A stretch of DNA of 64,000 nucleotides from Stomorhina lunata. Its lineage: Eukaryota > Arthropoda > Insecta > Diptera > Rhiniidae. The stretch covers positions 8,188,442-8,252,441 of the forward strand of contig OW121740.1 in the NCBI GenBank assembly GCA_933228675.1. The letters are read 5' to 3'. This document shows positions 11,090 through 23,375 of this stretch, in pieces; position 1 is the first letter of the stretch, and each line of letters starts with the position of its first letter. The position numbers and the translations under genes were made by a program. Under the pieces are notes generated by a model that searched no databases, was not told where the DNA came from, and worked only from the letters and a program-made list of their open reading frames with translations.

Positions 11090-12835
11090 TATGGAAAAAA
11101 TGGATTTTTGTAGTATCAATTTATTTTTGATTTTTGCAAATTTTACAAAAAGTTGTATATAATGCGTAATATTTAAAGGAAAAGCTTAAAATTTTGTAGA
11201 ATTAAAGTTAACTTTTTATATTTTGAAAATATGTTAAAATATATTAATTTTTTTAAAAACTTAAATTTTGAGAATTTTTCAAAAATCAAAAATTTTTCAA
11301 AAACCTAAAATTTTTTCCAAAAAGAAATTATAAAATTTTACTTTTTTTAAAATGATAAGTTATAAAATATTTATTTATTTATTAGAAAAAATAATTATTT
11401 CTTTGTTAATTTCTGCAAATTAAGAATTTCAGACAAAATTTAGTTATTGCGGAATTAAAATATTTCTTTTTAAGAAATTTCTGAAAATTTATAAAAAATC
11501 TTATAAAATAGGTAATATTTGAAAAATGTATTTAAAATTTTGTGTAATTAAACCTTGCTTTATAAGTTTTGAAATTATGACAAAATATGCAAACTTTTTA
11601 TAAAATTTGAATTTTGAGAATTTTTTAAAAATACAATTTTTTTCAAAAAAAAAAAAAATGTTAAATATGAAATTCGTTTCAAATGATATAAAATAAGTTT
11701 AATGGAGTTGTGGTTTTTATAATTAATTGAATGAAATTAAGGTTTTTGGGCAAAATTTTGAAATTGTAAAATTTTAATATTTTTTTTTTTAAATTTAGAA
11801 AAAATCTGATAAAATCAGAAATATTTAAAGGACTCGGTTGAAACTTTATGGAATTAAAGATTACAGTGTACTTTTTAAATTTATGATAAAATATGTTAAT
11901 TTTTTTACAAACTTTTGTTGTGAGAATTTTTCGAAAATCAAAAAATTTTCTAGAAAATTTGTAAAATATTTTTTTTTAGATTTTTCAAAATTTAGCAAAA
12001 ATCGTATAAAATGTGGAATATTTGAAAGATTTGACTGAATATTTAAAAGATTTGACTGAAGTTTCAAATTATGATGAAATAGAAAAACTTAAAAAAAATA
12101 AATTTTAAAGGTTTTAATTTTGAGAATTTTTTAAAAATCCAAATTTTTAAAAAAAAAAAATTTTAAATATCAAATTCGTTTGAAATGAGAATTTTTCAAA
12201 ATCTAAAATTTTTTAGGATAAATTTTAAAAATCAAATTCGTTTGAAATGATATAAAATATGTTTTTATTAAGGGAATTGTAGTTTTTCTTTATTAATTTC
12301 TTGAAATGAAGGTTTTTGGGCAAAATTTTGCGATTGTAGAATTTAAATATTTTTTTTAGATATTTGCCAAATTTAGAAAAAAATCTTATAAAATGTGTAA
12401 TATTTAAGGGATTTGTTTAAAATTTTATGGAATTAAAAATTATTGTATAATTTTTAAATTTGTGAAAAAATATGTTAGTTTTTCTATTAAGTTAAATTTT
12501 GAGAATTTTTCGAAAATTAAAAAATTTTCAATAAAAAATTGTGGAATATTTTTTTTGGCTTGCTCAAAATTTGGAAAAAATCTCATAAAATGTGTAATAT
12601 TTAAAATATTTGATTGAAATTTAATGGAATTTAAGCTAACTTTAGGTATTTTCAAATTATGATAAAATAGATAAACTTTTTCAAAAACTAAAATTTTTAG
12701 ATTTTTTAAAATTCAAAAATTGTTCAAGAAAAATTTTTAATTCAAAATCGTTTCAAATGATATAAAATAAGCTTTTATTAAGGGAATTGTGGTTTTCTTT
12801 GTTAGTTTCTGCAAATAGAGGGTTTCAATGACTTT
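11090..12835. repeat. Degenerate long-period repeat, ~190-bp monomers in 510-570-bp sets
   Basis: Recurring blocks: TTGAGAATTTTTC, then TATAAAATGTGTAATATTTAAAG, then TTATGGAATTAAAG, and GATATAAAAT followed by TTTTATTAAGGGAATTGT and GGTTTTTGGGCAAAATTTTG. The last block lies at about 11740 and 12308, and the GATATAAAAT block near 11690, 12250 and 12760, giving a higher-order spacing of 510-570 bp. Indels are many, so it is old. The architecture resembles that of the 13070-14250 array and probably shares its ancestry. Confidence 0.75.
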
Positions 12836-13069
12836 TTGTTTTTTAGTCGACCAAAACGAGGTGCATACTTAAGTATACCATTTCACTTGTATTTTACCGA
12901 AATTGGAAGGTAAAAATCTGATTTTCAAGCTTACAAATTTAAAGGTTATTATGGATAAGAAAGTAATGAAGATAATTTTGATGATTAATATTTATTTGCC
13001 TTTTCTGATTTCTAAACATGCCAAAATTTTCAGAACTTTTTAGATATTAAAATTTTTTAAGATAAAAAT
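12836..13069. other. Short unique junction between two arrays
   Basis: Single-copy sequence with a perfect 12-bp palindrome, ATACTTAAGTAT, near 12867-12878. No gene. Confidence 0.6.
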
Positions 13070-14255
13070 TTCAAAAACTGAATTTACTAAAAATGCTATA
13101 AAATGAGTATTTATCATGGCATTTCGTTCATTTTTCACACAATTAAAGCTAATCATATGGACTTTAAAATAATGAAAAAACAAAATTATTTTTTCCAAAA
13201 ACAAAATTTTGAAAAATTCCCAAATGTTTGTCTACTTAAAATGTTATAAAATGTGTAATTATTAAGGTAATTAATAATAGTTTTTTGTATAACGAGAGCC
13301 CATCATGTTAACTTTAAAATAATGGAGGAATAAAATAATTTTTCCCGAAAATAAAATTTTGAGAATTTTTCAAGATAAACATTTTTTTTTGAAGAAAAAT
13401 TTCAAAATCTTGATTTAATTAAAATGTTATAACTTGTGTAAATATCATGGAAATTCTTCCATTTTTTCATATAATCAAAGTTAATCATATGGACTATGAA
13501 ATAATGAAAAATAAAATATTTTTTACCAAAATCAAAATTTTAAGAATTTTTCAAGATAAAAAATTGATTTAATTAAAATGTTATAACTTGTGTAAATATC
13601 ATGGAAATTCCTCCATTTTTTATATAATCAAAGTAAGTTATATGGACTATGAAATAATGAAAAATAAAATAATTGTTTGCCAAAAACAAAATTTTGAGAA
13701 TTTTTCAAGGTAAACATTTTTCAGAAAAAAAATTCAAGAGCTTATTTTACTAAAATTGTTATAAAATGTTTAGTTATCAACGAAATTAATTAATATCTTA
13801 TATAATGAGAGCTTATCGTATGTACTTTGAAATAATAGAAAAATAAAATAATTTTTTTTAAAAACAAGATTTTGACAATTTTTCAAAAAAAAAAAAAAAA
13901 AATTTTTGAAGAAAAAATTTCAAAATCTTAATTTACTTAAAATGTTATAACTTGTGTAAATATCATGGAAATTCTTCCATTTTTCATATAATCAAAGTTA
14001 ATCATATGGACTATGAAATGATGAAAAATAAAATTATTTTTCCCAAAATCAAAGTTTTGAGAATTTTTCGAGATAAAAGATTTTCCAGAAAAAAAAGTTC
14101 AAGATCTTATTTTACTAAAATTGTTATAAAATGTGTAATTATTAAGGTAATTCATTAATTTCTTATATAATGAGAGCTTATCATGTGTACTTTGAAATAA
14201 TAGGAAAATAATAAATAATTTGTTTTAAAAACAAAATTTTGAGAATTTTTCAAAA
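13070..14255. repeat. ~180-bp tandem repeat, seven units
   Basis: The landmark TAAAAT(G/T)(C/T)TATAA occurs near 13093, 13241, 13423, 13578, 13757, 13942 and 14120, giving spacings of 148, 182, 155, 179, 185 and 178 bp. Two monomer types are visible. One has ATATCATGGAAATTC and TCATATGGACTATGAAAT. The other has TAATTATTAAGGTAATT and ATGAGAGCTTATCATG. They partly alternate, suggesting a dimeric higher-order unit. The ends of both types share TTTTGAGAATTTTTC. Confidence 0.85.
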
Positions 14256-15925
14256 TTTTTTTTTAAATTTTTTTTTTCTTAAAACAAAATTTTGAGAATT
14301 TTTCCAAATTTGTTTTTTTATATTTTTCCTAATGGGTTTCATTTTTCTTATCTCTTGTTTTTTATCTACAAGAAAATTGCTTATATGTTTTTCTTGGCCT
14401 CTTCCTTTTATAACAATGAAGAAAATTGTCTTGTTTTGTTTGTGTAGCTTTTCATCTGGCTTAGGAAAATTGTTTGCTACACTTTTCACTTTCATATAAT
14501 TACGTATTGATTTATAAACAGGAAAAACAAGAGCAGCAAAAAAAAAGCCAGTTAGACGTCATTGTCGTGTTAAAGCCATAAGTAGGTTTGTAAAACTTCT
14601 CCTATTTAAAAAACTTATTTACAAAAACATTTTCTGTATATTTTTTCCATTTTTCAATTTTTTACACCTCTGGAGCTCAATTCAACTACTACTAACATAT
14701 CTACTACTTTTAAACATGAAGAACTTGTAGCCTTTTGAGATAAATTTACGTTTAATAGTTTCAAGCTGAAGCTGGTCTCGAAAACTTGTTTTAAATGCTC
14801 TTTTTTTTCTTGTTTTTTGCTGGATTTAAAATTTTTGCCTGAACCATTTTATGCTGAAGTACCCACCTAAAGTAGTAAAAGAGTCGAGTGGTAGTAGTAG
14901 TCATTCCTTTATTTGCTAAAAGTCTGGTTTTGAAATATCTACAATTTACTAAATATATATTTCTTTTTCACGTGGGGTTTTACCACTTTAGATATGAGAG
15001 TGAATTTGTTGCTGTTGTCGTTGTTGGCCAAGTTGCCACAACATTTGCAACAATGGCTGGAAAATGAAAAATATATACATACAAATATAAATTTGTAAAA
15101 TATATGGGTTTTTATGTAGGATTTGTTTGTATATATTTTTGCTCTAGCTTTTTTTTATTATAACATGGAAAGCCGCCGCAAAAAAAAAGAATAAAACCGG
15201 CTTCCGCTGCCCACATTGAATTACTAAAACTCCTGCTACTAATTCGCCTTCTTGCTATTACTAGTTATTCTGGCTTGTTTTCTGCATTTGACTGCATTTT
15301 ATGAAATTAAAGGCAAAAACTTAAACAGACTCCCCTACTGGATTTTGTAACACGTAAAACAAATCCCCTTGATTACAAGAACAAAAATTGTACAAAAGAA
15401 GCTGTAAACTCTAGAATTCTACTGCATTAGTGGACTACGACGACGACGGTAACAGCTGCATTTTGAAACATCGTTACCAGAGTTCTTTCGTTTCTTTTTT
15501 TTCATGTGACACTCTAGTGCTTTTGGTTTTGCTACAACTTGTAATACTTCCATTACCATAAAAAAAATTCTTTAGCAGGAACTTTTCCTTGGGTTTTAGT
15601 TAATGCTGTTAACATTTTTTCTACTTTTATAGAAAAACGGCAACAAATTTAAACTGAAATTAACTTAAAAAAATATTACAATTTCTCAAGTGTTAAATAT
15701 GAATTAAATTTTTACAGAAAAAAGTAAGAATTGTGGCTTGAAGTGTCAGAAAAAGTAAAGGCAAGACCAGAAAAAGAGATTAAGAATTAAAGTTAAATGA
15801 ATTAAATTGAATAAATTATTAAGCAGAGGCAAATAATTAAAGAAAGTAACATTAAAAATAAATTAAATTCAATTCTAAATCATGTTAAAATCGAACAAAA
15901 TTCAAAGAAATCTTTAATATTAGCC
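14256..15925. other. Unique spacer, no gene seen
   Basis: Mostly single-copy, a little richer in G/C than the arrays. It includes TTG/CAA triplet runs (about 15009-15060), GACGACGACGG near 15438 and a patch with GCCGCCGC at 15171. A minus-strand 81-codon frame (14250-14495) is lysine-rich, starts in ordinary context and overlaps repeat sequence at its end; it has no recognisable domain and I do not call it a gene. Confidence 0.65.
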
Positions 15926-18900
15926 AATAATTAGAATTTTAGAAAATTTTCAAAAATTTGAAGTTTGAGTTGACATCAAAGAAGTATTTTTCAACAGAAT
16001 TAAATAAATTTTTATAAAATAAAAGCTCAAAGTGTTGTCTAAAACATATAGAAAGAAATTTTTAAATTCATGAAGTTTTCACAATTTTATGAACTTTTTA
16101 ATGAAAAACGATTTTTGCCATGAAAATAATTTTTTTTAGAATTTTTCGAAAATTTGAATTTTTACTCAACATCAAGCAAATATTTTTCAACAGAATTAAA
16201 TAAATTTTTATGAAATAAAAGCTCAAAGTGTTACCTAAAACATATAGAAAGAATTTTCTATATTTATGAAGTTTTCACAATTTGATGAACTTCTTAATGA
16301 AAAACGATTTTTGTCATGAAAATAATTTTTTTTAGAATTAATTGAAAATTTCAATTTTTACTTAACATCAAACAAATATTTTTGAACAGAATTAAATTAA
16401 TTTTTATAAAATAAAAGCCCAATGTGTTATCTAAAACATATAGAAAGAATTTTCTAAATTTATGAAATTTTCACAATTTTATGAACTTTTTAATGAAAAA
16501 CGACTTTTTGCCATGAAAATATTTTTTTTTAGAATTTTTCGAAAATTTGAATTTTTACTTAACATCAAACAAATATTTTTGAACAGAATTAAATTAATTT
16601 TTATAAAATAAAAGCCCAAAGTGTTACCTAAAACATATAGAAAGAATTTTCTATATTTATGTTTGTTCCCGTACTCTAACGAAACTACCCAAAACAGTCC
16701 GAAGTTGTCAGAAATTGCTCAAAAAACAACAATTTGTATTGAAAAATTTGTACGTTAACACGTTTGAGTAAGTTTGGGTTATTTCGTTAAAGTACGGGAA
16801 CAAACATTTTATGAAGTTTTCACAATTTTATGAATTTTTTAATGAAAAACGATTTTTAACCATGAAAATAATTTTCTAAGAATTTTTCGCAAATTTAAAC
16901 TCTTACTTAACATCAAACAAATATTTTTGAACGGAATTAAATTAATTTTTATAAAATAAAAGCCCAAAGTGTTACCTAAAACATATAGAAAGAATTTTAT
17001 AAATTTATGAAGTTTTCACAATTTTATGAACTTTTTAATGAAAAACGATTTTTGTCATGAAAATAATTTTTTTTTATAATTTTTCGAAAATTTAAATTTT
17101 TACTTAACATCAAGCAAATATTTTTCAACAGAATTAAATGGATTTTTACAAAATAAAAGCCCAAAGTGTTACCTAAAACATATAGAAAGAATTTTCTATA
17201 TTTATGAAGTTTTCACAATTTGATGAACTTCTTAATGAAAAACGATTTTTGCCATGAAAATAATTTTTTTTAGAACTTTTTGAAAATTTCAATTTTTACT
17301 TAACATCAAACAAATATTTTTGAACAGAATTAAATTAATTTTTATAAAATAAAAGCCCAATGTGTTATCTAAAACATATAGAAAGAATTTTCTAAATTTA
17401 TGAAGTTCTCACAATTTTATGAACTTTTTAATGAAAAACGACTTTTGCCATGAAAATATTTTGTTTTTAGAATTTTTCGCAAATTTAAACTCTTACTTAA
17501 CAGCAAACAAATATTTTTGAACAGAATTAAATTAATTTTTATAAAATAAAAGCCCAAAGTGTTACCTAAAACATATAGAAAGATTTTTCTAATTTTATGA
17601 AGTTTTCGAAATTTTATCAGATTTTTAATAAAAAACGACTTTTAGCCATGAATTGAATGAATTTTTGAGTTGTCTAAAACGTACAGAAAAAAATTTCTAA
17701 ATTTTTGAAATTTTCACAATTTTATGAACTTTTTAATGAAAAACCATTTTAAGACAATATAAGGTTTTTAAAAGATTTTTTCGAAATTTTAAGTTAGAGT
17801 TGATATAAACCAAGTAGTTTTAAACACAATCAAATAAATTTTTATATTCTTAAATCCCAAAGTGTTGTTTAAAATACTCAGAAAAAAATTTTGAAATTTT
17901 TAAAGTTTTTACAATTTTATGAACTTTTTAATGAAAAACGATTTTTATGAACACCATCAAAATTTACATACATCTTGTCGATAAAAGACTAAAATTACGT
18001 TCAAAAATATCCTATTTATTCCCCTTAAAAGTATTAAAGATCTTAAAATTGTTCTTATTGTTTACAAGGCCTATAAATTCTAACAAAAGAATTAAAAAAA
18101 TTATAGAACATTTTTTTGCATGATTTTGAAAAATTTAAAAAGTTTGACTTGACCTTAAACACATATTTTAAAACAGAATTGAATGAATTTTAATAATCCT
18201 CTAGGCAAAAGTGTTGTCTTAAAGATACAGAAAGAAATTTCTAAATTTATTAAATTTTTAGATTTTTATGAACTTTTTAATGAAAAACGATTTTTATGAT
18301 CATCATCAAAATTGAACAATTTTTTATTATTATTTTTTTAATATTCTATTTCTCTTAGAAAATATTAAAGCGGTCTATAATTATAACTAAGGCCTATACA
18401 TTTTTATAACAAGATCCAGAAATGTATAAAAATATATTAATTTATTTTTTTAAAATTTTGTGAAATTTTAAAGTTTGATTCGACATTTGGCAAGTATTTT
18501 TGAACATAATTGAATGAATTTTCATAATCTAAAAGCTTAAAGTGTTGTCTAGAATATACACAAAGAAATTTTTAAGTTTCTAAAATTTTCTCAATTTTGT
18601 GAACTTTTTAATGAAAAACGGGTTTTAACAATTTTGAAAATTTTCAAAACTTTTTTAGAAATTTGAAGTTTGACATGACATCAACCGAGTATTATAAAAT
18701 TAAATTGAGTGATTTTTTTTTAACCTATAACCTCAAAGTCTTGTCTAAAATACTCAGAAAGAAACTTTGAAATTTCTTAAGTTTTTCAAATTTTAGCAAC
18801 TTTTTAATGAAAAACTAATTGTTTGATCACCATAAAAATTTAAAAATTTCTAAAAAGAATCAAATAAGCTTTTATAATTCCTTAGTACAAAATGTTATTT

Positions 18901-19200
18901 AAAGGACACCGAAAGAAATTTGTAAATTTCTTAAGTTTTTACAATTTTATTAACTTTTAATAAAAAAAAAATATTTTTATGATCATCATCAAAATTTAAA
19001 ATCCTCTTTTTTTTAAGTTTGACTTGACCTCAAGCAATTATTTTTGAACCAAATTTAATTAATTTTTACAATCAACAAGTTCAAAGTGTTGTCTAAAAGA
19101 CACAGAAAGAAATTTTTAAATTCCTTAAATTTTTATAATTTTATGAACTTTTTAATGAAAAACGATTTGATGAAAACCACCAAAATGAAAAAGAAAAATA
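15926..19200. repeat. 196/197-bp satellite with longer variants
   Basis: The landmark CAAAGTGTT(A/G)(C/T)CTAAAA recurs at 16028, 16224, 16420, 16617, 16965, 17162, 17358 and 17555, a period of 196-197 bp once a 145-bp insertion at 16661 is removed. Shared parts are ACTTAACATCAAACAAATAT, TTTTATGAACTTTTTAATG and AAAAACGATTTTTGCCATG. A variant unit (CAATGTGTTATC plus GAACTTCTTAATG) appears at 16287-16420 and 17227-17358, so four monomers (about 790 bp) were duplicated as a block. From about 17640 to 19200 the units are more diverged, with spacings of roughly 110-350 bp. Confidence 0.92.
16661..16805. mobile_element. 145-bp MITE-like element inside the 196-bp array
   Basis: Its ends are inverted repeats of 33 bp with three or four mismatches, beginning GTTTGTTCCCGTACT on both strands; the inner part of each inverted repeat carries TAACGAAA and ACCCAAA. 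It interrupts the 196-bp unit between CTATATTTAT and TTTATGAAG. The flanks suggest a short T-rich target duplication: TTT if the ends are taken as ATGTTTG...CAAACAT, TTTAT otherwise. The interior has no coding capacity. The matching monomer in the duplicated tetramer (near 17580) lacks it, so it arrived after the duplication. Superfamily not assignable. Confidence 0.88.
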
Positions 19201-19625
19201 TTTTCGAGAATGTATTTCATTACATTGAGATTGACCTAAAAATTGTAAAAGTTCTTGATACATCTCGATATATGTACATATAGTTTTATAAATATTTGCT
19301 AAGTATTCTATCTAAAATGTCCTCTATAGTTTAAAGAAAAATCCTTCAAACTCAAAAATAAACAATAGTAATTTATCTATCAATCCTAAATGTAACTGAC
19401 ATAAAATTTGAGCATGAAAATTATTTTCGATCTATTTTGAAATTGTCAATATATATTTAGCTAAAACTGACAGTTAACGATTGTTATCCATTGGAAGGAG
19501 AATGATAGAAATGATTGGCATGTTTCTGCAACAATGGCAACAAGAATTGTGTCATGCACGAGCATGTTCAATTTGAAAAGGACTTAAAAAGTTTTAAACG
19601 TTGTGAAAGGTTTTTAAGGATCACT
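19201..19625. other. Unique spacer
   Basis: Single-copy A/T-rich sequence between the 196-bp satellite and a 12-bp block. The small frame 19086-19283 begins inside the satellite and is a chance product. No feature supported. Confidence 0.7.
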
Positions 19626-20145
19626 CAGGTTATGACTTAGACAATGACTTAGACTATGACTTAGACTATGACTTTGACCATGATTTAGACTATGACATAG
19701 ACTATGACTTAGACTATGACTTAGACTTTGACTTAGACTTTGACTTAGACTAAGACTATGACTTAGACTATGACTTAGACTATGACTTAGACTATGACTT
19801 AGACTATGACTTAGACTATGACTTAGACTATGACTTAGACTATGACTTAGACTATGACTTAGACTATGACTTAGACTATGACTTAGTCTATGACTATGAC
19901 CATGACTTAGACTATGACATAGACTATGAATTAGACTATGACTATGACTTAGACATTGACTTTGACTTAGACTATGACTATGACTTAGACTATGACTTAG
20001 ACTATGACTTAGACTATGACTTAGATTATGACTTAGACTATGACTTAGACTATGACTTAGACTATGACTTAGACTATGACTTAGACAATGACTTAGACTA
20101 TGACTTAGACTATGACTTAGACTTTGTCTTCGACTTTGACTGAAG
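19626..20145 (+). repeat. 12-bp minisatellite, second block
   Basis: About 42 units of GACTTAGACTAT with variants such as GACCATGATTTAG and TTTGACTTAGAC. Some units are shortened to GACTATGACTATG, which shifts the frame, so no long Asp/Leu/Tyr frame persists. It abuts the 29-bp array that starts at about 20160. Confidence 0.95.
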
Positions 20146-20159
20146 CTATGACTTAAAAA

Positions 20160-21990
20160 ATGTTTTATTATTATAGTTTTTCTATAAAAAAATCTAAAAC
20201 AGCAAAACTTTTCTATAAAAAAGTTGTCTTTATTCTAGACGATTTTCTATAGAAATTTTTTTATATAAATATTTTCAATAGAAAATTTTCATATAAAAGT
20301 TTTCTATCGAAAATTTTTCATATAAAAGTTTTCTATGGAAAATTTGTCATTTAAAACTTTCTATAGAACATTTTTCATATAAAAGTTTTCTATTGAAAAA
20401 TTTTCATATAAAAGTTTTCTATTGAAAAATTTTCATATAAAAGTTTTCTATTGAAAAATTTTCATGTAAAAGTTTTCTATGGAAAATTTTTCATGTAAAA
20501 CTTTTCTATAGAAAATTTTTCATATAAAAGTTTTCTATTGAAAAATTTTGACATAAAAGTTTTCTATAGAAAATTTTTCATATAGAACTTTTCTATAGAA
20601 AATTTTTCATATAAAACTTTTCTATAGAAAGTTTTTCATATAAAACTTTTCTATAGAAAATTTTTCATATAATAATTTTCTATAGAAAATTTTTAATATA
20701 AACGTTTTCTATAGAAAATTTTTCATATAAAAGTTTTCTATAGAAAATTTTTCATATAAAAGTTTTCTTTAGAAAATTTTTCATATAAAAGTTTTCTATA
20801 GAAAATTTTTGATATACAATTTTTCTATATAAAACTTTTTTATTGAAAATTTTTCATATAAAACTTTTCTATAGAAAATTTTTCACATAAAACTTTTCTA
20901 TTGAAAATTGTTCATATAAAGTTTTTAACAGAAAATTTTTCATATAAAAATTTTCTATAGAAAATTTCTCATATAAAACTTTTCTATAGAAAATTTTTCA
21001 TATAAAACTTTTCTATAGAAAATTTTTCATATAAAACTTTTCTATAGAAAATTTTTCATATAAAACTTTTCTATAGAAAATTTTTCATATAAAAGTTTTC
21101 TATAGAAAATTTTTCATATAAAACTTTTCTATAGAAAATTTTTCATATAAAACTTTTCTATAGAAAATTTTTCATATAAAACTTTTCTATAGAAAATTTT
21201 TCATATAAAAGTTTTCTATAGAAAATTTTTCATATAAAACTTTTCTATAGAAAATTGTTCATATAAAACTTTTCTATAGAAAATTTTTCATATAAAACAT
21301 TTCTATAGAAAATTCTTCATATAAAAGTTTTCTATAGAAAATTTTTAATATAATAGTTTTCTATAGAAAATTTTTCATATAAAAGTTTTCTATAGAAAAT
21401 TTTTCATATAAAAGTTTTCTATAGAAAATTTTTCATATAAAGGTTTTCTATAGAAAATTTTTCATGTAAAAGTTTTCAATAGAAAATTTTTCATATAAAA
21501 CTTTTCTATAGAAAATTTTTCATATAAAACTTTTCTATAGAAAATTTTTCATATAAAACTTTTCTATAGAAAATTTTTCATATAAAACTTTTCTATAGAA
21601 AATTTTTCATGTTAAAGTTTTCTATAGAAAATTTTTCATGTAAAAGTTTTCTATAGAAAATTTTTCATATAAAAGTTTTTATATAATATTTTTCATATAA
21701 AAGTTTTCTATAGAAAATTTTTCATAGAAAAGTCTTCCATAGAAAATTTTTCATAGAAAAGTCTTCCATAGAAAATTTTTCATATAAAACTTTTCATATA
21801 AAAATTTTATATGAAAAATTTTCCATAGAAATTTTTTCGTATACAATTTTCTATAGAAATTTTTTCGTATAAAATTTTCTATGGAAATTTTTTTGTATAA
21901 AATTTTCTATAGAAATTTTTTGGTAAAAAAAAAAGTTTGCTATAGAAGTTTTTTTTTTAAGTTTTCTATCGAAAATTTTGCTTTTTTAAA
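20160..21990 (+). repeat. 29-bp CTATAG minisatellite, block 1 (forward)
   Basis: About 60 tandem 29-bp units made of CATATAAAA, C or G, then TTTTCTATAGAAAATTTTT. The centre (20940-21660) is almost homogeneous; both ends are degenerate. The core TTTTCTATAGAAAA is a perfect 14-bp palindrome. The orientation (CATATAAAA on the + strand) is opposite to that of block 2 at 23376. Confidence 0.96.
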
Positions 21991-23375
21991 ACAGAAATTT
22001 TATCTCTTCTAAAAAATATATTAAATTTTTTTTAAGAATTTTTTTGTATGAAAATTCGTTTCCTTTGACCCTCATATTTTCACGTTTGTTAAACATTAAA
22101 CAAATAAATTTGCAAAAAAAAACAAATAAATATTCCATATATTATCGGATATTATTAAAAGGAAAATTTAAAACAAAAATAACAACAACAAAAACTAAAA
22201 CAAGAAAACTTGAAATAAAATTGTAATCAAACTTGTTATAAATTTTCCACAAATTGAGTAACTAAATGTCCGTAAAGTTTATATGTAACAAAAAAAAAAA
22301 ACAAACTATGAAAGCAGTTTTGTAAAGAAAAATAAATAGTTAACAACAAATACAACAACAACAATGGATGTAAAGAAAAATACAACAAAAACATTTATTT
22401 ATTCAGATAAAAAAATATTAAAAAAAACAAACAATTTAAATGAATTTCAAACGTTTTTTCACATGCAAGAATTCTTAAGCAAAGAAAGAAATCGTTTTAA
22501 AAAGTCAAAGGGAAGGACGGACGAAAAGACAGACATAGGGAAGGACGGACAGATAAATTGCTTAAATAAAAGAAAGTACTACTAACTAAAGTATATAGAA
22601 AAAGTACCTGTGTTATATATAACCAAACCAAGGAATGCAATTCAGTCACAGGGGAACATAAATTATAAGCAATTTCGGAATTCAGCTTAAATTTCAGTCG
22701 AATTTTCGAAGGTTTTGTCTCTAAAGACTAATATTTTTACCAAATATTTGATTTCCCTTCACTTTAATCTTTGGTATACCAACTCAATAATCCAGATTCT
22801 ACTGTCTGCTTAGATACAAATTTCTAGGCTTATAAATAAACAATTAATATTATGTAGAAATATAAAATATGAGAAAATAAATAAATATCGAATAAAATTG
22901 CAATTTAATAAAAAACTAAATAAATTTTCTATTTATTGTTATACAAAAAAATACAATTACATTTGCATTTAAACACAAACACACTTAAATCTTTTGTCTG
23001 TCTGTCTTTCTAACTTTCCCTAGCATTTCCCCATTTATTGGGACTTTGTTGACGACAATCGATTTGCGTGCAATTTTTACATGCAACGAACGAACGATTC
23101 TATTCTCTACTTTTTTCTTGATAAAACCACAAATTATATAGAATTTATTTAACTGATATGTTTCCAAATAGGAAACCTTTTGTATTGATTCCTATTCCAT
23201 ATGACTCTAAACCGCAAAATGTGGAGTAAAATTGATATGTAGTTATTTAGTGATAACGATAGTTGTTGTGAAAATTATGGGGGAGGAGGGGAAATGGAAA
23301 TGGGGTAAATAATATGCAGAATTTGCCTGAGGTCTAAACCACAGCAACCTTTTCTCTAAAATAGTTATTTGGCAT
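21991..23375. other. Unique spacer between inverted 29-bp arrays
   Basis: Single-copy DNA. It includes a twice-repeated AGGGAAGGACGGAC motif (about 22509 and 22538) and CAACAACAACAATGGATG at 22350-22367. A 73-codon frame starting at that ATG (22364-22585) is lysine-rich and has a fair Kozak context, but it has no recognisable domain and no supporting signals. An acceptor-like CTTTCTAACTTTCCCTAG ends near 23021 with no exon evident after it. Confidence 0.65.

Noticed and set aside
14250..14495. Minus-strand 81-codon lysine-rich frame as a gene
   Set aside because: No domain, and it overlaps repeat-derived sequence at one end; lysine/asparagine content is that of the A/T-rich background.
15926..19200. 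TTTTAG/GTAACA on the minus strand of each 196-bp monomer as a splice or ratchet site
   Set aside because: Poor pyrimidine tract, and its repetition follows from the satellite. It does not suggest function.
22364..22585. 73-codon frame with a fair start context after CAACAACAACA
   Set aside because: No similarity I recognise, no splice or promoter support, composition as expected by chance. Kept only as a remark on the spacer.
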